A stretch of DNA of 64,000 nt from an uncultured Pirellulaceae bacterium (GCA_937967505.1 CALCJM010000127.1:1-64000); one strand, 5' to 3'. Shown: positions 12,001-18,667, counted from the first letter of the stretch. Program-made: numbers and translations. Notes: generated by a model from the sequence alone, not told the origin.

Positions 12001-12629
12001 TTGCCATTGACCCCACCTTCGGCCCAAAGATTGCGGTGATAATTCCGAGTGTATGTGTAGTCGTCATAGACATGCCCAGAACGATCAGCATACCCGTACC
12101 ATGCGAGGGTGCGGGTATGCTCCACTGAACCGTCGTACCAACCGGTCGCGTCATCCAACACGATCTCAGTATCGCCGTATTCAAGCGCTTTCGCCAATCG
12201 AGTGTCAGCAGAGCCCGGGCGCTTGTAGTAGTGGAATGGTTTAATCGAGTTCTTATCGACGTCATAGCCAATAAAACCAAGGTGGTGTTTCGCCAACGGA
12301 CTAATCAATCCGCCCTGACCATCACCAGACGACGCTTCTACAGATATCCGATAAGAAGAATTTTCGTCAACGGGGTAATAATCGGAGCTAACGATAGCCT
12401 CACGACTAACCGTAGACCTAGAATCGCTGCCCCTCAAGTCGAACTGATGTTCCACACCAACCTGTTCTTCAAAATCAACCGATGAGCCCGCGACTAAAAC
12501 TTTTCCGTTGGGTTGAACCAGCAAACTGCTTGCAGTAGCTTCTTGGGCTTTTTCTATGACTCGCTGCACCCGGAAGTTACCAAAGTTGAGCTGATTCCCG
12601 GCAACACGATTCCAGTTGGTTAACACCAC
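1..12629 (-). CDS. Giant RHS/YD-repeat protein, main part (C-terminus beyond the left edge)
   Basis: This is the bulk of a cell-surface RHS protein. The frame (plus-strand codons starting at multiples of 3) stayed open everywhere I translated it and runs off the left edge. Modules in order: second copy of a roughly 240-residue module (about 12.5-11.7 kb); delta-60-type repeats with FG.DG and VAG signatures (11.7-10.6 kb); six FG-GAP/VCBS-like DxNxDGxxD repeats (10.55-9.7 kb); a transglutaminase-like fold (9.45-9.15 kb) keeping the HVW and LDPSW motifs but with no Cys at GNPWDQ; a DUF6531-like entry segment (VNGNLSRSELDF, 7.1-6.9 kb); many YD repeats; beta-sandwich-like inserts near 5.2, 3.4 and 2.4 kb; and the RHS core ending YDYRARRY..GRFLSEDPLGLG at 1-95. 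In RHS proteins the variable tip follows this core, so it lies outside the window. There is no proper start of its own: the 5' part is in the next feature, in another frame. Confidence 0.9.
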   Translation of the reverse strand, partial: MVLTNWNRVAGNQLNFGNFRVQRVIEKAQEATASSLLVQPNGKVLVAGSSVDFEEQVGVEHQFDLRGSDSRSTVSREAIVSSDYYPVDENSSYRISVEASSGDGQGGLISPLAKHHLGFIGYDVDKNSIKPFHYYKRPGSADTRLAKALEYGDTEIVLDDATGWYDGSVEHTRTLAWYGYADRSGHVYDDYTYTRNYHRNLWAEGGVNGNVITLSAPWTGATIAQGTAVRNTQGSAAYNYALGVNRVLGEESEDLTVVVGGGRNEFAFDGFRPGTAYIKALALVNYHSGASNQINLANFRIQQITEAGSDFILARLNPDGSPDQSFGHRGRAVFNRLESGFADESSSAIALQDDGKILQVGRTSTSRTDDDILIVRYNIDGSIDRSFGQDGQVVFDVATARGESQFSDDFAQSIKVVGDQIFVVGSADKFIGDTTAGDMVVAKLSTVNGRLDDTYGTNGIAKIDIAAGDDQAGSLVVQSDGAVVVAGRATLPSVGVRPAVVRLTPTGTPDPSFGPDGNGIATAAIAGGSYSLLRNSDDSLIVTGWSQQGSTLSDFLAIKFTKDGLIDSGFGTDGVATVHFMGEDRGLQGVLQEDGKILIAGGTTATVNGIETGQIAVARLNTDGSPDKSFGTDGKLSIGVGGGLGKAHAITVGANGEIYVGGKSQPIAADAPSGDAVVIKLLASNQLDVVDSPLVGDFNADGSIDLIDRASIGAGSAFWVVNNVGGNANWSFISSAGNAGSALQRSRVGDFNGDGRDDVLAQFEGGDGWTVVESKISDDANAQNGLFVSFDNLSGWGVDHQAWGQWDDVSTGDFNGDGRYDVAGVNRESGNLEIAYSTGARFDAPVISATLSNLSTPGKTVVADLNGDGRDDLWMLDSATSERIAAISDGYRFSIHTSGIYNSFDETLVGDFDGDGAKELLGRAHSSSPWKIIDFSDISYDFAIINAGLSLTTPSNFTADGGRWTITVGDVNRDGIDDLVGRDGGDTARVSLGTGDANWFAETAEDWGQWFSSQRVAGTNLVADVEAPYQQVVDLFSDVYNNVELEFYAGLLKGPQATAETKAGNPWDQSALLVDRLEQAGFEADLVFGKVNADFGQVRSWLGVKTDVAALEVVRASFDKDAVATDAGVEFRHVWVQVKAPTSEGLTDFYLDPSWKFKQSQDSARVELSGTNNGLNGSFDEVEYLTTSGRNELPVEWYETQVQQALTAQGKSLAEARLSSAIIQQRFFQLPSSNSNASEIVLADGLKVTGALQLFDNMQAITGNTALRNQFTHWNSISVNSGGHEIEEEALTISSPMPNSNGFLNIGSKDFKDVYFAQPHKVIGSNSSLYFQFRSHRGSPSFGKQHGIRINGEQGVDVPFYRTSTRGTYQLDLSSMAGQTLESLWFAPLNGTSIFGLEDNQYYGHFYYTDYPQVSNSSFEHEFTTAEHSLSQIVYQNLPNADGDFIPQLTIDGNTVQSLSSRRFDHDDEIELTATHHQPLALSQSAPRIQKYNRRPDEIVTLGINAQQYSREHLVQLQEELNAALQDGNDLEDISALQAYLNARYWFGVNESNQTVNELFHSVEVDQSVSSGLVTSTNQLYTIPDEARDYLQFPIVPVGLGFDLPVFDVRSLSVDTGLNEYEATQLSGWHSSALEHSVIEQITSTETISTIRGIKNAFDNRVDTSVQDLVDGLIVLESVRNPDNSISIYWRGNLGKDIGRTSREDDQGHEIPEDLWTGRTIEEGVPDLVYRPLAQYGPNNNSITKDWLTYKLRSHQRADGSNPLADLVWDKLNNEAIVTSSRAIIPFHQTKLNSWEGSVALFETDSENGTFLISDSSGRVTNGGFSGGINALAAVEDSSNSQQVDLGPVNAVNGNLSRSELDFQFPNNDISLNLARTYNAQSDLDVGLGVGWTHSFTGVLSLESGADSGGSHDVIKWLQGDGSTHLIEWSDTDGEYILPHSLRGNLIASRRPDDTLASFKYQESNGMSYTFEMVAESSGDFGEVVIGRLHQITSKYGQSVELTYQDGPGNLQLQSVKDTSALPRELRFAYRNDGTEIEVSKFDRGEKLHTARFVLAAGFTGNAVSQRRLVSADSDNDGTKNEYVYFTESDLGGPDDSRIGMLRAVIEPETGQTYQYEYFSNRRAFKVLTSIRKQGTLDQHDTVTRSYNYDLFRNVTEFTDQNGNTTTLYHRNDGLLERQRHADGTFREYQWGAADSPQEGLLLSSSDVTGATTRLEYYGAEDNAPGVRRFGELKSSLSPDNVKTEFSYFVSENKSLQYISEISETTVRKFVLPIDDPDGELIPEPGGVEIKSSLARNGRGDIVSSTDAEGNVTTYIRYDIADQNPGQRGKVKKTVEPHGPTTSGGAEPAVGVTYQYNRAGQRVATQVDGQAPTRTFYDHHGNVTFQTDVTGVGSVFERDSQGRVIRSWQTPNNDHYQFDELSIPAHLESRVGAIDEGRTLQLNGSTFAIGLSSSSLNVSGETGPTANSGPTILEFEYLGTGTAGHLHGFRLIGDGVSHQTFKVTGAWNPGANTHDLEYVGGDGWRHYRINLTELGLEGDYQRIDLIHNVNNYPEAGISFKSTFSNFRIYQQTEHYDDVGLRRYRYSNDGKALQTWDALNSTGRTIYTDRGQVAAQIAHDGTSTRFQYDDVGNVISATDAQGNTTENVYDSRNRVVQTFAADGTSARNVYDGAGRLVATIDATGAQTNFTYDSLGRQRTASHDVITNGVTEATVQTENRYDSLGRLIETVDARGNLTEVEYDRLNRVIKSTQFDGPDAGAIPLLVTRNLYNARGQMVQAAIIDATQVNPDDIRMADGLFDRTQEHVKVATYIYDNQGRRIQTIQADGTVLQTRFDNAGRLIESIDELGRSTKTEYDAFGRQVKTIFPDADGEGPLESLYQRVERDNAGRVLREYTNGSPTGPDETATWFKYDRLNRVVATTSQTPDNVSRVFYDAVGRAVSSTDALFNSGYSRYDSLGRVISAHSSDPDGNGPLQAPASSVEFDEVGRVVAETDARGVKVYNEYDSLGRLRSTSQWHSTIVDNADAIGFNATGSPERVADAQAWGNEASKWTNFNANYATWTFPETTSAGSYRVSITADALANENAKLIVLVDGVPVARMERGQHHNAPTFTEEHAQNNISWVVVDQQFATTSLVALQLWQNKESGLIDLQPGQTVAVRLAGEAAGALSADAVRMDQWVTSHFEYDLGGNLIESTDGLGRSTNYEFDALGRSTAVNLPVPGGVDGAPNLPRPRTETKYDGFGNVVEVREIRGGGDDTRTTRTTFDKRNRPVSESTIGAAIDGSDLIATWQYDAAGNVLESVDTLGIVNTSQYDNLNRVIESTTAFGEGRPADTLEFNSIFTPAGLVGSPDSTLSNDNSAFTLVGDGVYYLEIQPQTINFNTVLEFDLDSGGLPPFLRVGFDTNTHVGSQDVQSRVDVSTYRGVNPEHLVGELDDGTSQIRIRLGELLGSTQPLVANANYLVFYNLLGGGAIPQATFSNFRIYDTDEVRTGFTYDARGNQVETQFLSDPRATVTRQTFDALGRITNVQTGYNKQTGTAESEVAYTYDIVGNLLTSTDLSSNPARVTSYRYDNLYRQIWTVDPHSVTGEGYEFGSDPDIGPTDRSATRYHYDSAGNTVEIVNTLGERTRSAYDLNGNLIASWDGNGAVSRSAWDSVGNALAFTDAEGNTTRFEYDNLNRQILETNAENQTRQWLFDSNGNNVQTIDRNGRRMVYQYDSLDRAISETWLDPETQAETGLRTWVYDDGGRLIRQTANNETQSFEYDDLSRLVSQTNSSVGSELQRPTVVREYDYRFVPSLLPGGEVQWEDAIFTTSGVLLDGAPSGLAQVATRDSYDSLGRLIERHTSVGDDVGNDTLLQFTYNGDDTVATVSRSTRDSDGQWVNPTITDYSFDAVGRIDQIIHHLPTVRTYDFQYDLANRISGFDIYDGGVAADGKNYGYDDNGQLTDDDGKGLTYDDNGNRVEVAGQTVEVGPANRIINDGTYRYAYDAEGNLTQRTSLADGSVRRFEWDHLNRLTRVSAHADDTAPATQWTEYTYNPSGEVVRITQGDPDGESVEHFSYENGVLREELKIEGNAVAREHLYTYGPITDQPLIDTVFSDAAGVNEADAILYLFGDHQNSVRQIGDSTGRIRKTIDYDAFGNIRQQQFFDDSGALISPVDLSVSAGVVEQTHYYAGRMWDEASGTYDYRARRYSAELGRFLSEDPLGLGPDSN

Positions 12630-13774
12630 CCCCTGATGTACGCAGTACCAGGGCGGTAAGTTGCATGGACCTGCTGATCGTGAACACCGCCCAGCACCGC
12701 ACTAATTTTTTCGGTGGCTTCTCCTACCTCGCGGTTGGCCCCAAGCAAATAGTTATACGTGTGATGAGATTGCGTGTTTCTGACAGCAGTCCCCTTCGCG
12801 ATCGTTGGCCCATCCCACGGATCTCGCAGGGTAATGATGTTGCCATTGACCGCCCCTGCATCCCAAAGATTGCGACGATAATTTTGGGTATAGGTGTAAT
12901 CTTCGTAAACGTGCCCGGTACTGTCTGCGTATCCATACCAAGCGATCGTGCGCGCGCTCCGTGCCGTGCCATTGTGCCAGCCCGATGCATCATCAAGCCT
13001 TATTTCAGTATCACCGGCCTCGAGCGCTCGTGCGAGACGGGTGTCAGTTGAGCCCGCGTGCTGGTGGTATTGGTATGGAGAGATGTACTTCTTATCGATG
13101 TCATACGCAATGAAGCCGAGATAATGCTTCGCTGCCGAGTTAACCGAACCGCCTTGGCCATCGCCTGAGGAGGCCTCGATTGACAACCGGTAAGCAGAGT
13201 TTTGATCAACGGGGAAATACTCGGCACTCCTCAGGTTCTTTTTTTCTGTCGTAGATTTGAAACTAGCGCCATCAAAAGTAAACTGGTGCTCTTCTCCAAC
13301 TGCTTCTTCAAAGCCGCCAGAGGAACCCGCTACGAGAACCTTGCCGCTATCTCCAAACGAACCATCCACTTCCAACGATGTGGTATCCACGAGGCCATTT
13401 TCAGAAGTCGTTGTCACAGAAATCGAGTAGTTTCCAGGGACTTCGTAGCCATGCGTCACTGAATTTTGCCGGCCATTGCCGGTCGTTACCTGCCCATCTC
13501 CCCATGCGACTTCCCAATTTGCGAGTGCCCCATCGGCTGTCGAGTAAGAAGTCAGGTCGAGCGTGACCGTCTCGCCCAGCGAAAGATAGTTTTGACCGTT
13601 TTGCAAACCAACAGTCAAATCACCGGCTAAAAACCTTCTTGGTTCAAGTGAACCATATTCGATTCCAGCTCTTTTTACCCTCGAGTTTCTTGGGTTAGAC
13701 CGTGTTTTCTTTCGAACTACTTTGTAGCCGAGGTTTCTGATTGTCTTGTTCCAAGAAATGAAAGGCAATTTCAT
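12620..13774 (-). pseudogene. 5' part of the giant RHS gene, ended by a frameshift (384 codons)
   Basis: This holds the true start of the RHS gene: ATG with AAGGA about 10 bases upstream. Residues 43-52 carry LEPRRFLAGD, a planctomycete LEPR-type surface-protein motif. A PKD-like domain follows (about residues 55-135, with WGDGQV), then the first copy of the 240-residue module that is repeated downstream. The frame hits TAA at 12620-12622, right after a run of five C on the plus strand (12629-12633). Past that point the homologous continuation (LTNW..NQLNFGNFRVQRV) is in the -1 frame and matches the end of the second copy (LVNY..NQINLANFRIQQI). One extra C would restore a single frame of at least 4,590 codons. 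This is either a sequencing indel or a real truncating mutation. If truncated, only the PKD domain and one module would be made. Confidence 0.85.
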
Positions 13775-14027
13775 GCGAAGTGTATCCTTACAGAAATGAC
13801 TGGCCAGAGAATTAGGCGAGCGGAATATGATTGAAAGTCAATCGGACAAAGATTTTTGTCGTGCTTCGATTCTATTGGTCCTACCTAGCCGCCTCAAGGA
13901 GGGGCAAGGTTCTCATTCAGAAACATTCACAAAAGAGAAATTCACAGAATAGAACCGCAGTCGGTCCCGGGTTTGCTTGAGAGTATTGTCTTTCAATAGT
14001 GTTGGAGCAGATTGAACTTCATTACAG
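13775..14027. other. Non-coding stretch upstream of the RHS gene
   Basis: This AT-rich gap separates the RHS gene from the divergent ABC transporter and should carry promoters for both. I see no convincing coding frame, terminator or dyad. A copy of the dispersed palindromic element follows at 14028. Confidence 0.5.
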
Positions 14028-14110
14028 TCGATTGGCAGTTGAAAGCTTACCGTTGACGATGCTGGCAGCGTCGCCAACGGATGGTAAATTCCTAACTGCC
14101 ATTCGCCTAA
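14028..14110. repeat. Dispersed palindromic element, copy 1 (short, degenerate)
   Basis: The left end reads CGATTGGCAGTTGAAAGC and the right end reads CCTAACTGCCATTCGCCTAA, an inverted pair around a core GCTGGCAGCGTCGCCAACGG. The same ends and core occur at 20.8, 21.1 and 30.5 kb. This copy is shorter and has diverged in the core. It lies about 250 bp upstream of the ABC ATPase gene. Confidence 0.75.
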
Positions 14111-14363
14111 ACGAAAGTAAAAATGGATTTCATAAAGGTTATCGTGCATCGAGCGCTGCCAAACATTCTGAACTGGCAGACATGAAAAAGACGGGACAGC
14201 GTAAATCAGGAATCGCCCCCAACCTCTTGAAGAGAATCAACAACAGCAGTTGGCTCCTTTCGCTGGGCGGACCATCACGGTTACATTCGACGCCTTTTAG
14301 ACTAAACTGGCCTATCACGTTTTGCTTGTGCACGACTCCTGAACGCCTACCGCCCTCTTGTCA

Positions 14364-15080
14364 ATGATCCACGCCAGCCGCCTGACCAAGATTTATGGTG
14401 ATCCGGAAAACGGACTAAAAGCCATCGACGGGTTGAACTTGAAGATCGAACAAGGGCAACGCGTGGCGCTACTGGGCCGATCAGGGTCGGGGAAATCGAC
14501 GCTGCTGAATATCTTGGCCGGGCTGGACCGTCCCACCAGCGGTGAACTGATTGTGGCCGGTAAATCCCTGTTCGAACTCTCACCGGCGGAAATCGCACAC
14601 TACCGAATGACGTCCGTCGGCGTTGTGTTTCAGTCTTTCCAGCTAATCTCTCACCGGACGGCTGCACAAAACGTAGAACTGCCGCTGATTCTAGCCGGCG
14701 TCCACGCGGCCCAACGCAAATCGCGCGTCGATGAATGCCTGCAACGTGCAGCGATCGACCACCGGCGCGACCACAAACCAACCCAGCTGTCCGGTGGCGA
14801 GCAGCAGCGCGTGGCCATCGCCCGCGCGATCGTGGCCAAACCACCACTGCTGCTGGCGGATGAACCGACCGGCAATCTCGATACCCAAACCGCCGAACAG
14901 GTCACCCGACTGATGCTGGATGTTGTCGCCGAAAACAATGCGACGCTGGTGCTGATTACCCACGACCAAGAATTGGCCAAAACGTGCGCCACGCGTACAC
15001 TGCAAATGCAGGATGGTCAGTTTATCTCCGATACGGCCCTCCCGGAAACAGGCGCACGCTCCGCAGGAGCTACCGTATGA
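14364..15080 (+). CDS. ABC transporter ATP-binding protein, MacB/LolD type
   Basis: This is the cytoplasmic ATPase of a MacB/LolCDE-type transporter, a family that drives lipoprotein release, peptide export or cell-envelope remodelling. Walker [10 protein letters not shown] is near residue 40, the Q-loop is VVFQSF, the ABC signature is LSGGEQQR, Walker B is [12 protein letters not shown] and the switch histidine is in LITHD. The DEPTGNLD form is typical of this subfamily. Its length (about 238 residues) is normal. A TTG at 14358 is a possible earlier start; ATG 14364 is preferred, though neither has a clear ribosome-binding site. Its stop codon overlaps the permease start as ATGA, so the two are translationally coupled. 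The substrate is unknown. Confidence 0.93.
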   Translation: MIHASRLTKIYGDPENGLKAIDGLNLKIEQGQRVALLGRSGSGKSTLLNILAGLDRPTSGELIVAGKSLFELSPAEIAHYRMTSVGVVFQSFQLISHRTAAQNVELPLILAGVHAAQRKSRVDECLQRAAIDHRRDHKPTQLSGGEQQRVAIARAIVAKPPLLLADEPTGNLDTQTAEQVTRLMLDVVAENNATLVLITHDQELAKTCATRTLQMQDGQFISDTALPETGARSAGATV

Positions 15081-16777
15081 GAAACCGGATGGGCTACTGG
15101 GATACTGTGTTGATGGCGATCCACAATTTGTGCTCGCGCAAAATGCGGACCGCGCTCAATTTATTGGGTGTGGTAATCAGCTCTGTCCTGCTGTTGATGA
15201 CATTTGCCGCCACGCGCGGGGCCAGCGATGGCATCATGAACATCATCGACAGCTCCAATCAGGCCCGGCAGTTTCTGATTCTCGCATCGCCCAATCAAAA
15301 CACCAAAGTCCCGGAATCTGCGGTAAAAATTGAAGGCGATGTCGATCCGTGGCGGCGGAAGCGACTGGAAAAGGCTCTACGAAAAAAATGGATCGCTGCC
15401 AACGCGAAACGGATCTACCTGACCGAGGATATCCTGACCCGGTTGCGGTCCATCGAAGGTGTCGTCTCCATTTCTCCACGATCGCCATTAAATGCCAAAT
15501 TCACCCTCCAAACAGAATCAGATACTCCGCAAACAACCCGAGGGTCATTGATTGGCATCTGGCCTGACGATCCCGCGGTCAAGCAACGTCTGGTCGCCGG
15601 AGCCATTCCCGCAACCAGCGATGCCGATGGAATTCTGTTGGACGAATTCACCGCGTATAAACTTGGCTACCACAGCCAGGAACAACTTGATTCACTGGTC
15701 GATCGTCAGCTGGAGGCGCACATCAACATCGGACAGATCGGTAAAAGCAGGCCCACCGCCAATTTGCTTCGCGCTCTGGGTCCGGCCGCCAGCCAAATCG
15801 ACCTGAATGCACTGGCGGGGTTTTCGCTGGCGGTTAATCAACTGTTCAAAAAGATGGATGACACCGATTTAACCCCGCAAGAAAGATCTGATTTGCAGTT
15901 GGGCATGAAACAATTGGCCGCCGTCACCGCAAATTTACCTGAAAAAACCCGCTCGAAGGCTGCGAACAAAAGTAGTCTGAGCAAAAGCAGCTCGAACAAA
16001 AGTAGTCCCGGGACAGGCACCCCAAAATCAGAATCGGGGTCCAAACCCAACCTCAAACCTGAACCCAATGTGCGCGATCTTGTTATCCGTGGCGTCCTGA
16101 AGCGCCCGTTAGAGGAAGAGGGTTTTGGGTTTCTGCAATTTACCGGTGCGCCGCGTTTGGCCAGCGTGTACATCAATTCCAAACAAAAAGAGCCGCTAAA
16201 TTTCTTGCGGAAAGGGTTTCCCGGATTCTGGAGTGCTGCCGGCGAGGTCGCAACCGCAGACCAGTTGCCTACAGTCGTCCGTACGATCGAAGACATGGGT
16301 CTGTCGGTGCGATCGGCGGTTGCGATTGTGGAAAAACTGGAAAACGAAGTCGGCAAAGCCCGATTGGCAATCGGGGCGGTGGCGTTATTGATCCTGTTGG
16401 TCGCCGCACTTGGCATCTCCAACACCATGATCATCGCCGTCATGGAACGCACCCCTGAATTCGGCATCATGAAATCCCTCGGCGCGACCGATAAACAGGT
16501 GCTGTGGCTGGTGCTGTTGGAGGGCCTGACCACAGGATTATTGGGGGCCGCACTCGCTTTGGTGGTTTCGTTATCTGTGGCCCCTGCCGCTGGCCAGTTG
16601 TGTCGACACTACATTGAAGCGCGTCTCAAGGGCAGCTTTGACCAGTCTATTTTTTCCTTTGCAGCCAGCGAGGTGATGATTGTGTTTGCTCTCGCCGGAG
16701 CCGTCTGCACGTTTGCCAGCCTGCTGCCGGCGTGGCGCGCGGCAAAACTGGATCCGGTCGTGGCCATGAAAAAATAG
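15077..16777 (+). CDS. MacB/FtsX-family ABC permease with a Ser/Lys-rich insert
   Basis: This is the membrane partner of the preceding ATPase. It has one N-terminal transmembrane helix (ALNLLGVVISSVLLLMTFAA), a large extracytoplasmic domain, and three C-terminal helices: LLILLVAALGISNTMIIAVM, a second starting LVLLEGLTTGLLGAALAL, and a last one followed by LPAWRAAKLDPVVAMKK. This is the FtsX/MacB layout, and the ERTPEFGIMKSLGA coupling motif is present. The ATG overlaps the ATPase stop and follows AGGAG at 15065-15069. Between the two membrane blocks the periplasmic domain carries a low-complexity Ser/Lys/Pro insert encoded at about 15.96-16.06 kb, partly from short DNA repeats. The frame is open further upstream (to 14984) but that part overlaps the ATPase gene. 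Confidence 0.92.
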   Translation: MRNRMGYWDTVLMAIHNLCSRKMRTALNLLGVVISSVLLLMTFAATRGASDGIMNIIDSSNQARQFLILASPNQNTKVPESAVKIEGDVDPWRRKRLEKALRKKWIAANAKRIYLTEDILTRLRSIEGVVSISPRSPLNAKFTLQTESDTPQTTRGSLIGIWPDDPAVKQRLVAGAIPATSDADGILLDEFTAYKLGYHSQEQLDSLVDRQLEAHINIGQIGKSRPTANLLRALGPAASQIDLNALAGFSLAVNQLFKKMDDTDLTPQERSDLQLGMKQLAAVTANLPEKTRSKAANKSSLSKSSSNKSSPGTGTPKSESGSKPNLKPEPNVRDLVIRGVLKRPLEEEGFGFLQFTGAPRLASVYINSKQKEPLNFLRKGFPGFWSAAGEVATADQLPTVVRTIEDMGLSVRSAVAIVEKLENEVGKARLAIGAVALLILLVAALGISNTMIIAVMERTPEFGIMKSLGATDKQVLWLVLLEGLTTGLLGAALALVVSLSVAPAAGQLCRHYIEARLKGSFDQSIFSFAASEVMIVFALAGAVCTFASLLPAWRAAKLDPVVAMKK

Positions 16778-16807
16778 CGTGGCCCGCACGGCCTGTGATC
16801 ACCCTGC

Positions 16808-17419
16808 CTAAAATGCATGCGGCGTCGGAATCGCAGCGGTCATCGCGCCCGAATGCGTCATGGGGATCGCCGCCGCAGGATCCGGTGCCGCGCTGCAGGA
16901 TTCGATTCGCAGATGGTGATTCATCGCCATTTCACTGGCCTCAACTCGATCGACACCCTCGGCGGTGATGGCAAATCCGCCGTTCTCTTCACGCTTGATC
17001 CAGCCCTTTTCGCGAAAATACCACAGGTGAAAACTCAACACCTCTGTCGGCAACTTCATCATCTTTTCGATCGTTAACGTACCGATCGCCGGACTGTTTT
17101 CGTTCTGTCGGCGGCGAGCGTAAAAAAGGCACAGCAATTCATGGCGATCGGCGGTATCCGGTCCGGCCTGCCGGGCATGTTCGGCCAGACCGGCGTTGTC
17201 TTTCTGTTCCTGCTGTAGCTTTGCATCGTAGGTCGCACGAGAAACCGGGTCGCGCAGATTCTCAAACGCCTTTACCAGAAAGCTAAATTTTTCCTTGTCT
17301 CCCCCGGCATCCGGATGATGTTTGGTGGCCAAGTAGCGAAACATGCGTTCAATGGTGTCCTGATTGGCACCCGTGCTCAATTCCAGAATTTCGTAGTAAT
17401 TTTGGGCAGTCTTGGACAT
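16808..17419 (-). CDS. J-domain (DnaJ-like) protein with a winged-helix-like C-terminal half
   Basis: An N-terminal J domain (residues 8-67, YYEILELS..., with the HPD motif in KHHPDAGGD) would recruit and stimulate an Hsp70/DnaK. It lacks the Gly/Phe and zinc-finger regions of true DnaJ. Residues about 105-180 (IEKMMKLPTEVLSFHLWYFREKGWIKREENGGFAITAEGVDRVE) look like a winged helix, so this is a lone J protein fused to a possible DNA- or protein-binding domain. It is convergent with the ABC permease, with a gap of only 30 bp. The Hsp70 partner and the role are not shown by the context. Confidence 0.82.
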   Translation of the reverse strand: MSKTAQNYYEILELSTGANQDTIERMFRYLATKHHPDAGGDKEKFSFLVKAFENLRDPVSRATYDAKLQQEQKDNAGLAEHARQAGPDTADRHELLCLFYARRRQNENSPAIGTLTIEKMMKLPTEVLSFHLWYFREKGWIKREENGGFAITAEGVDRVEASEMAMNHHLRIESCSAAPDPAAAIPMTHSGAMTAAIPTPHAF

Positions 17420-17743
17420 CGATGAAAGCTCGCTGGTAAAACATTGAGATGATCTTTTTCTCTTTGTTCATGCAAACCGGATACCAAGTAGATATCCAAG
17501 ACAAAACCACAAAAACCTCGCGATATTGCCAACCACCTCTATCCAATGTCGCTTTTTTGAAACACGCTCCGTTGCCATAGGCAACCATTGCATCAACATT
17601 GACGGGCCGCACGTCTCAAAAGCGTCAGTGAAGGTGAATCAATACTTCGCGGTTAAACGCGTAACAGCGGTACAGTTATCGCTGAACCAACGACCGCTAC
17701 TGCCGGCATGCGCAACAGACTTCAGGAAGAAGGGTAAGTTCCA
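17420..17743. other. Non-coding gap between divergent genes
   Basis: This 324-bp gap separates the J-domain gene (minus) from a membrane protein gene (plus). I found no RNA gene, repeat or coding frame that I can support. The ribosome-binding site of the downstream gene, a purine-rich AGGAAGAAGGGT, lies at its right end. Confidence 0.5.
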
Positions 17744-18667
17744 ATGAAACCTGCCGGTACGTCTCGACCTGAATCACCCACGTGGAAAAAATCCGCGTTG
17801 GCCGTCAGCGGCGTCCTGTTGATCCTATCCGGACTCCTTCATGCCGGGGCGATGCTATTGATGGACACCACGCCGGCCCAGTGGGAGGGACCGCTTTCGA
17901 TCAGGAAACCAATTTTATTCGGTATTTCCACCGGGCTTACTTTGCTTTCGCTGGCGTGGATTCACCAGCACCTGTTCCCGCGCCGTTACGATCGAATCGC
18001 CAATCCTTTGCTGGCCATCGCCTTAGTTGTCGAAGTCGGTTTGATCACGATGCAGTACTGGCGGGGCACAGCATCTCATTTTAATCAGGGCGCTGTCTTC
18101 GACCGATGGATTGACACGTCTATCACGGCGTTAATTATTTTTGCAACGGTTGTCATTTTCGATACAACGCGGCGCTCATTCCAGCCGATGCGGGCCGCGA
18201 ACGACATGCAACTGGCAATACGAAGCGGCCTGATATTTTTGTGTGCGTCCTGTGCAATCGGATTTTTTATGTTGTTCTATGGGAATTACCGAGCCACGGT
18301 AGGACTAGATCCGGGACTGTACGGAGCGGCAGGAGTGATGAAGTTCCCCCATGGGATTACCATTCATGCGATTCAGTACCTGCCCGTTTTTTCTTGGGCG
18401 ATGACATGGATGGCAGTAAACCAACACCAACGAAAAGCGGCAATGAGATACGCGGTCGCGGCGATGACGATGTGCTTGTTTTTCAGTCTGGTTCAAACTT
18501 TCACCGGCCGCGCGCGATTTGATCTGGGCATTCCAGGAACTGTTTTTCTCTTGCTGACTGTCATCATGTTTGTGCGGACTGTTTACGTGTTGGTACGCGC
18601 GTTGGTACTTTCGGAGGTTGGACGGCCTAGCCCTTCTGATTCGGGCAGCGAAAACGCCCAACCTTAA
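17744..18667 (+). CDS. Multi-pass integral membrane protein, function unknown
   Basis: 307 residues with about eight predicted membrane helices (roughly residues 18-38, 53-74, 85-103, 124-142, 163-184, 205-230, 240-258 and 265-290). I do not recognise a family. Polar residues inside or next to helices (LLHAG, SIRKPILFG, MQYWRG, ITIHAIQYLPVF) hint at a cofactor or transport function, but nothing is diagnostic. The start ATG follows a good purine-rich ribosome-binding site. Its 3' end overlaps the convergent DUF2805 gene by 41 bp. Confidence 0.75.
   Translation: MKPAGTSRPESPTWKKSALAVSGVLLILSGLLHAGAMLLMDTTPAQWEGPLSIRKPILFGISTGLTLLSLAWIHQHLFPRRYDRIANPLLAIALVVEVGLITMQYWRGTASHFNQGAVFDRWIDTSITALIIFATVVIFDTTRRSFQPMRAANDMQLAIRSGLIFLCASCAIGFFMLFYGNYRATVGLDPGLYGAAGVMKFPHGITIHAIQYLPVFSWAMTWMAVNQHQRKAAMRYAVAAMTMCLFFSLVQTFTGRARFDLGIPGTVFLLLTVIMFVRTVYVLVRALVLSEVGRPSPSDSGSENAQP

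Noticed and set aside
201-12485. Many plus-strand open frames of 60-230 codons across 0.2-12.5 kb
   Set aside because: They are shadows of the giant minus-strand RHS gene, have no family features, and the minus frame shows clear YD repeats throughout.
12620-12640. Programmed -1 ribosomal frameshift in the RHS gene
   Set aside because: The site lacks an X XXY YYZ heptamer with good A-site re-pairing; a homopolymer indel is simpler.
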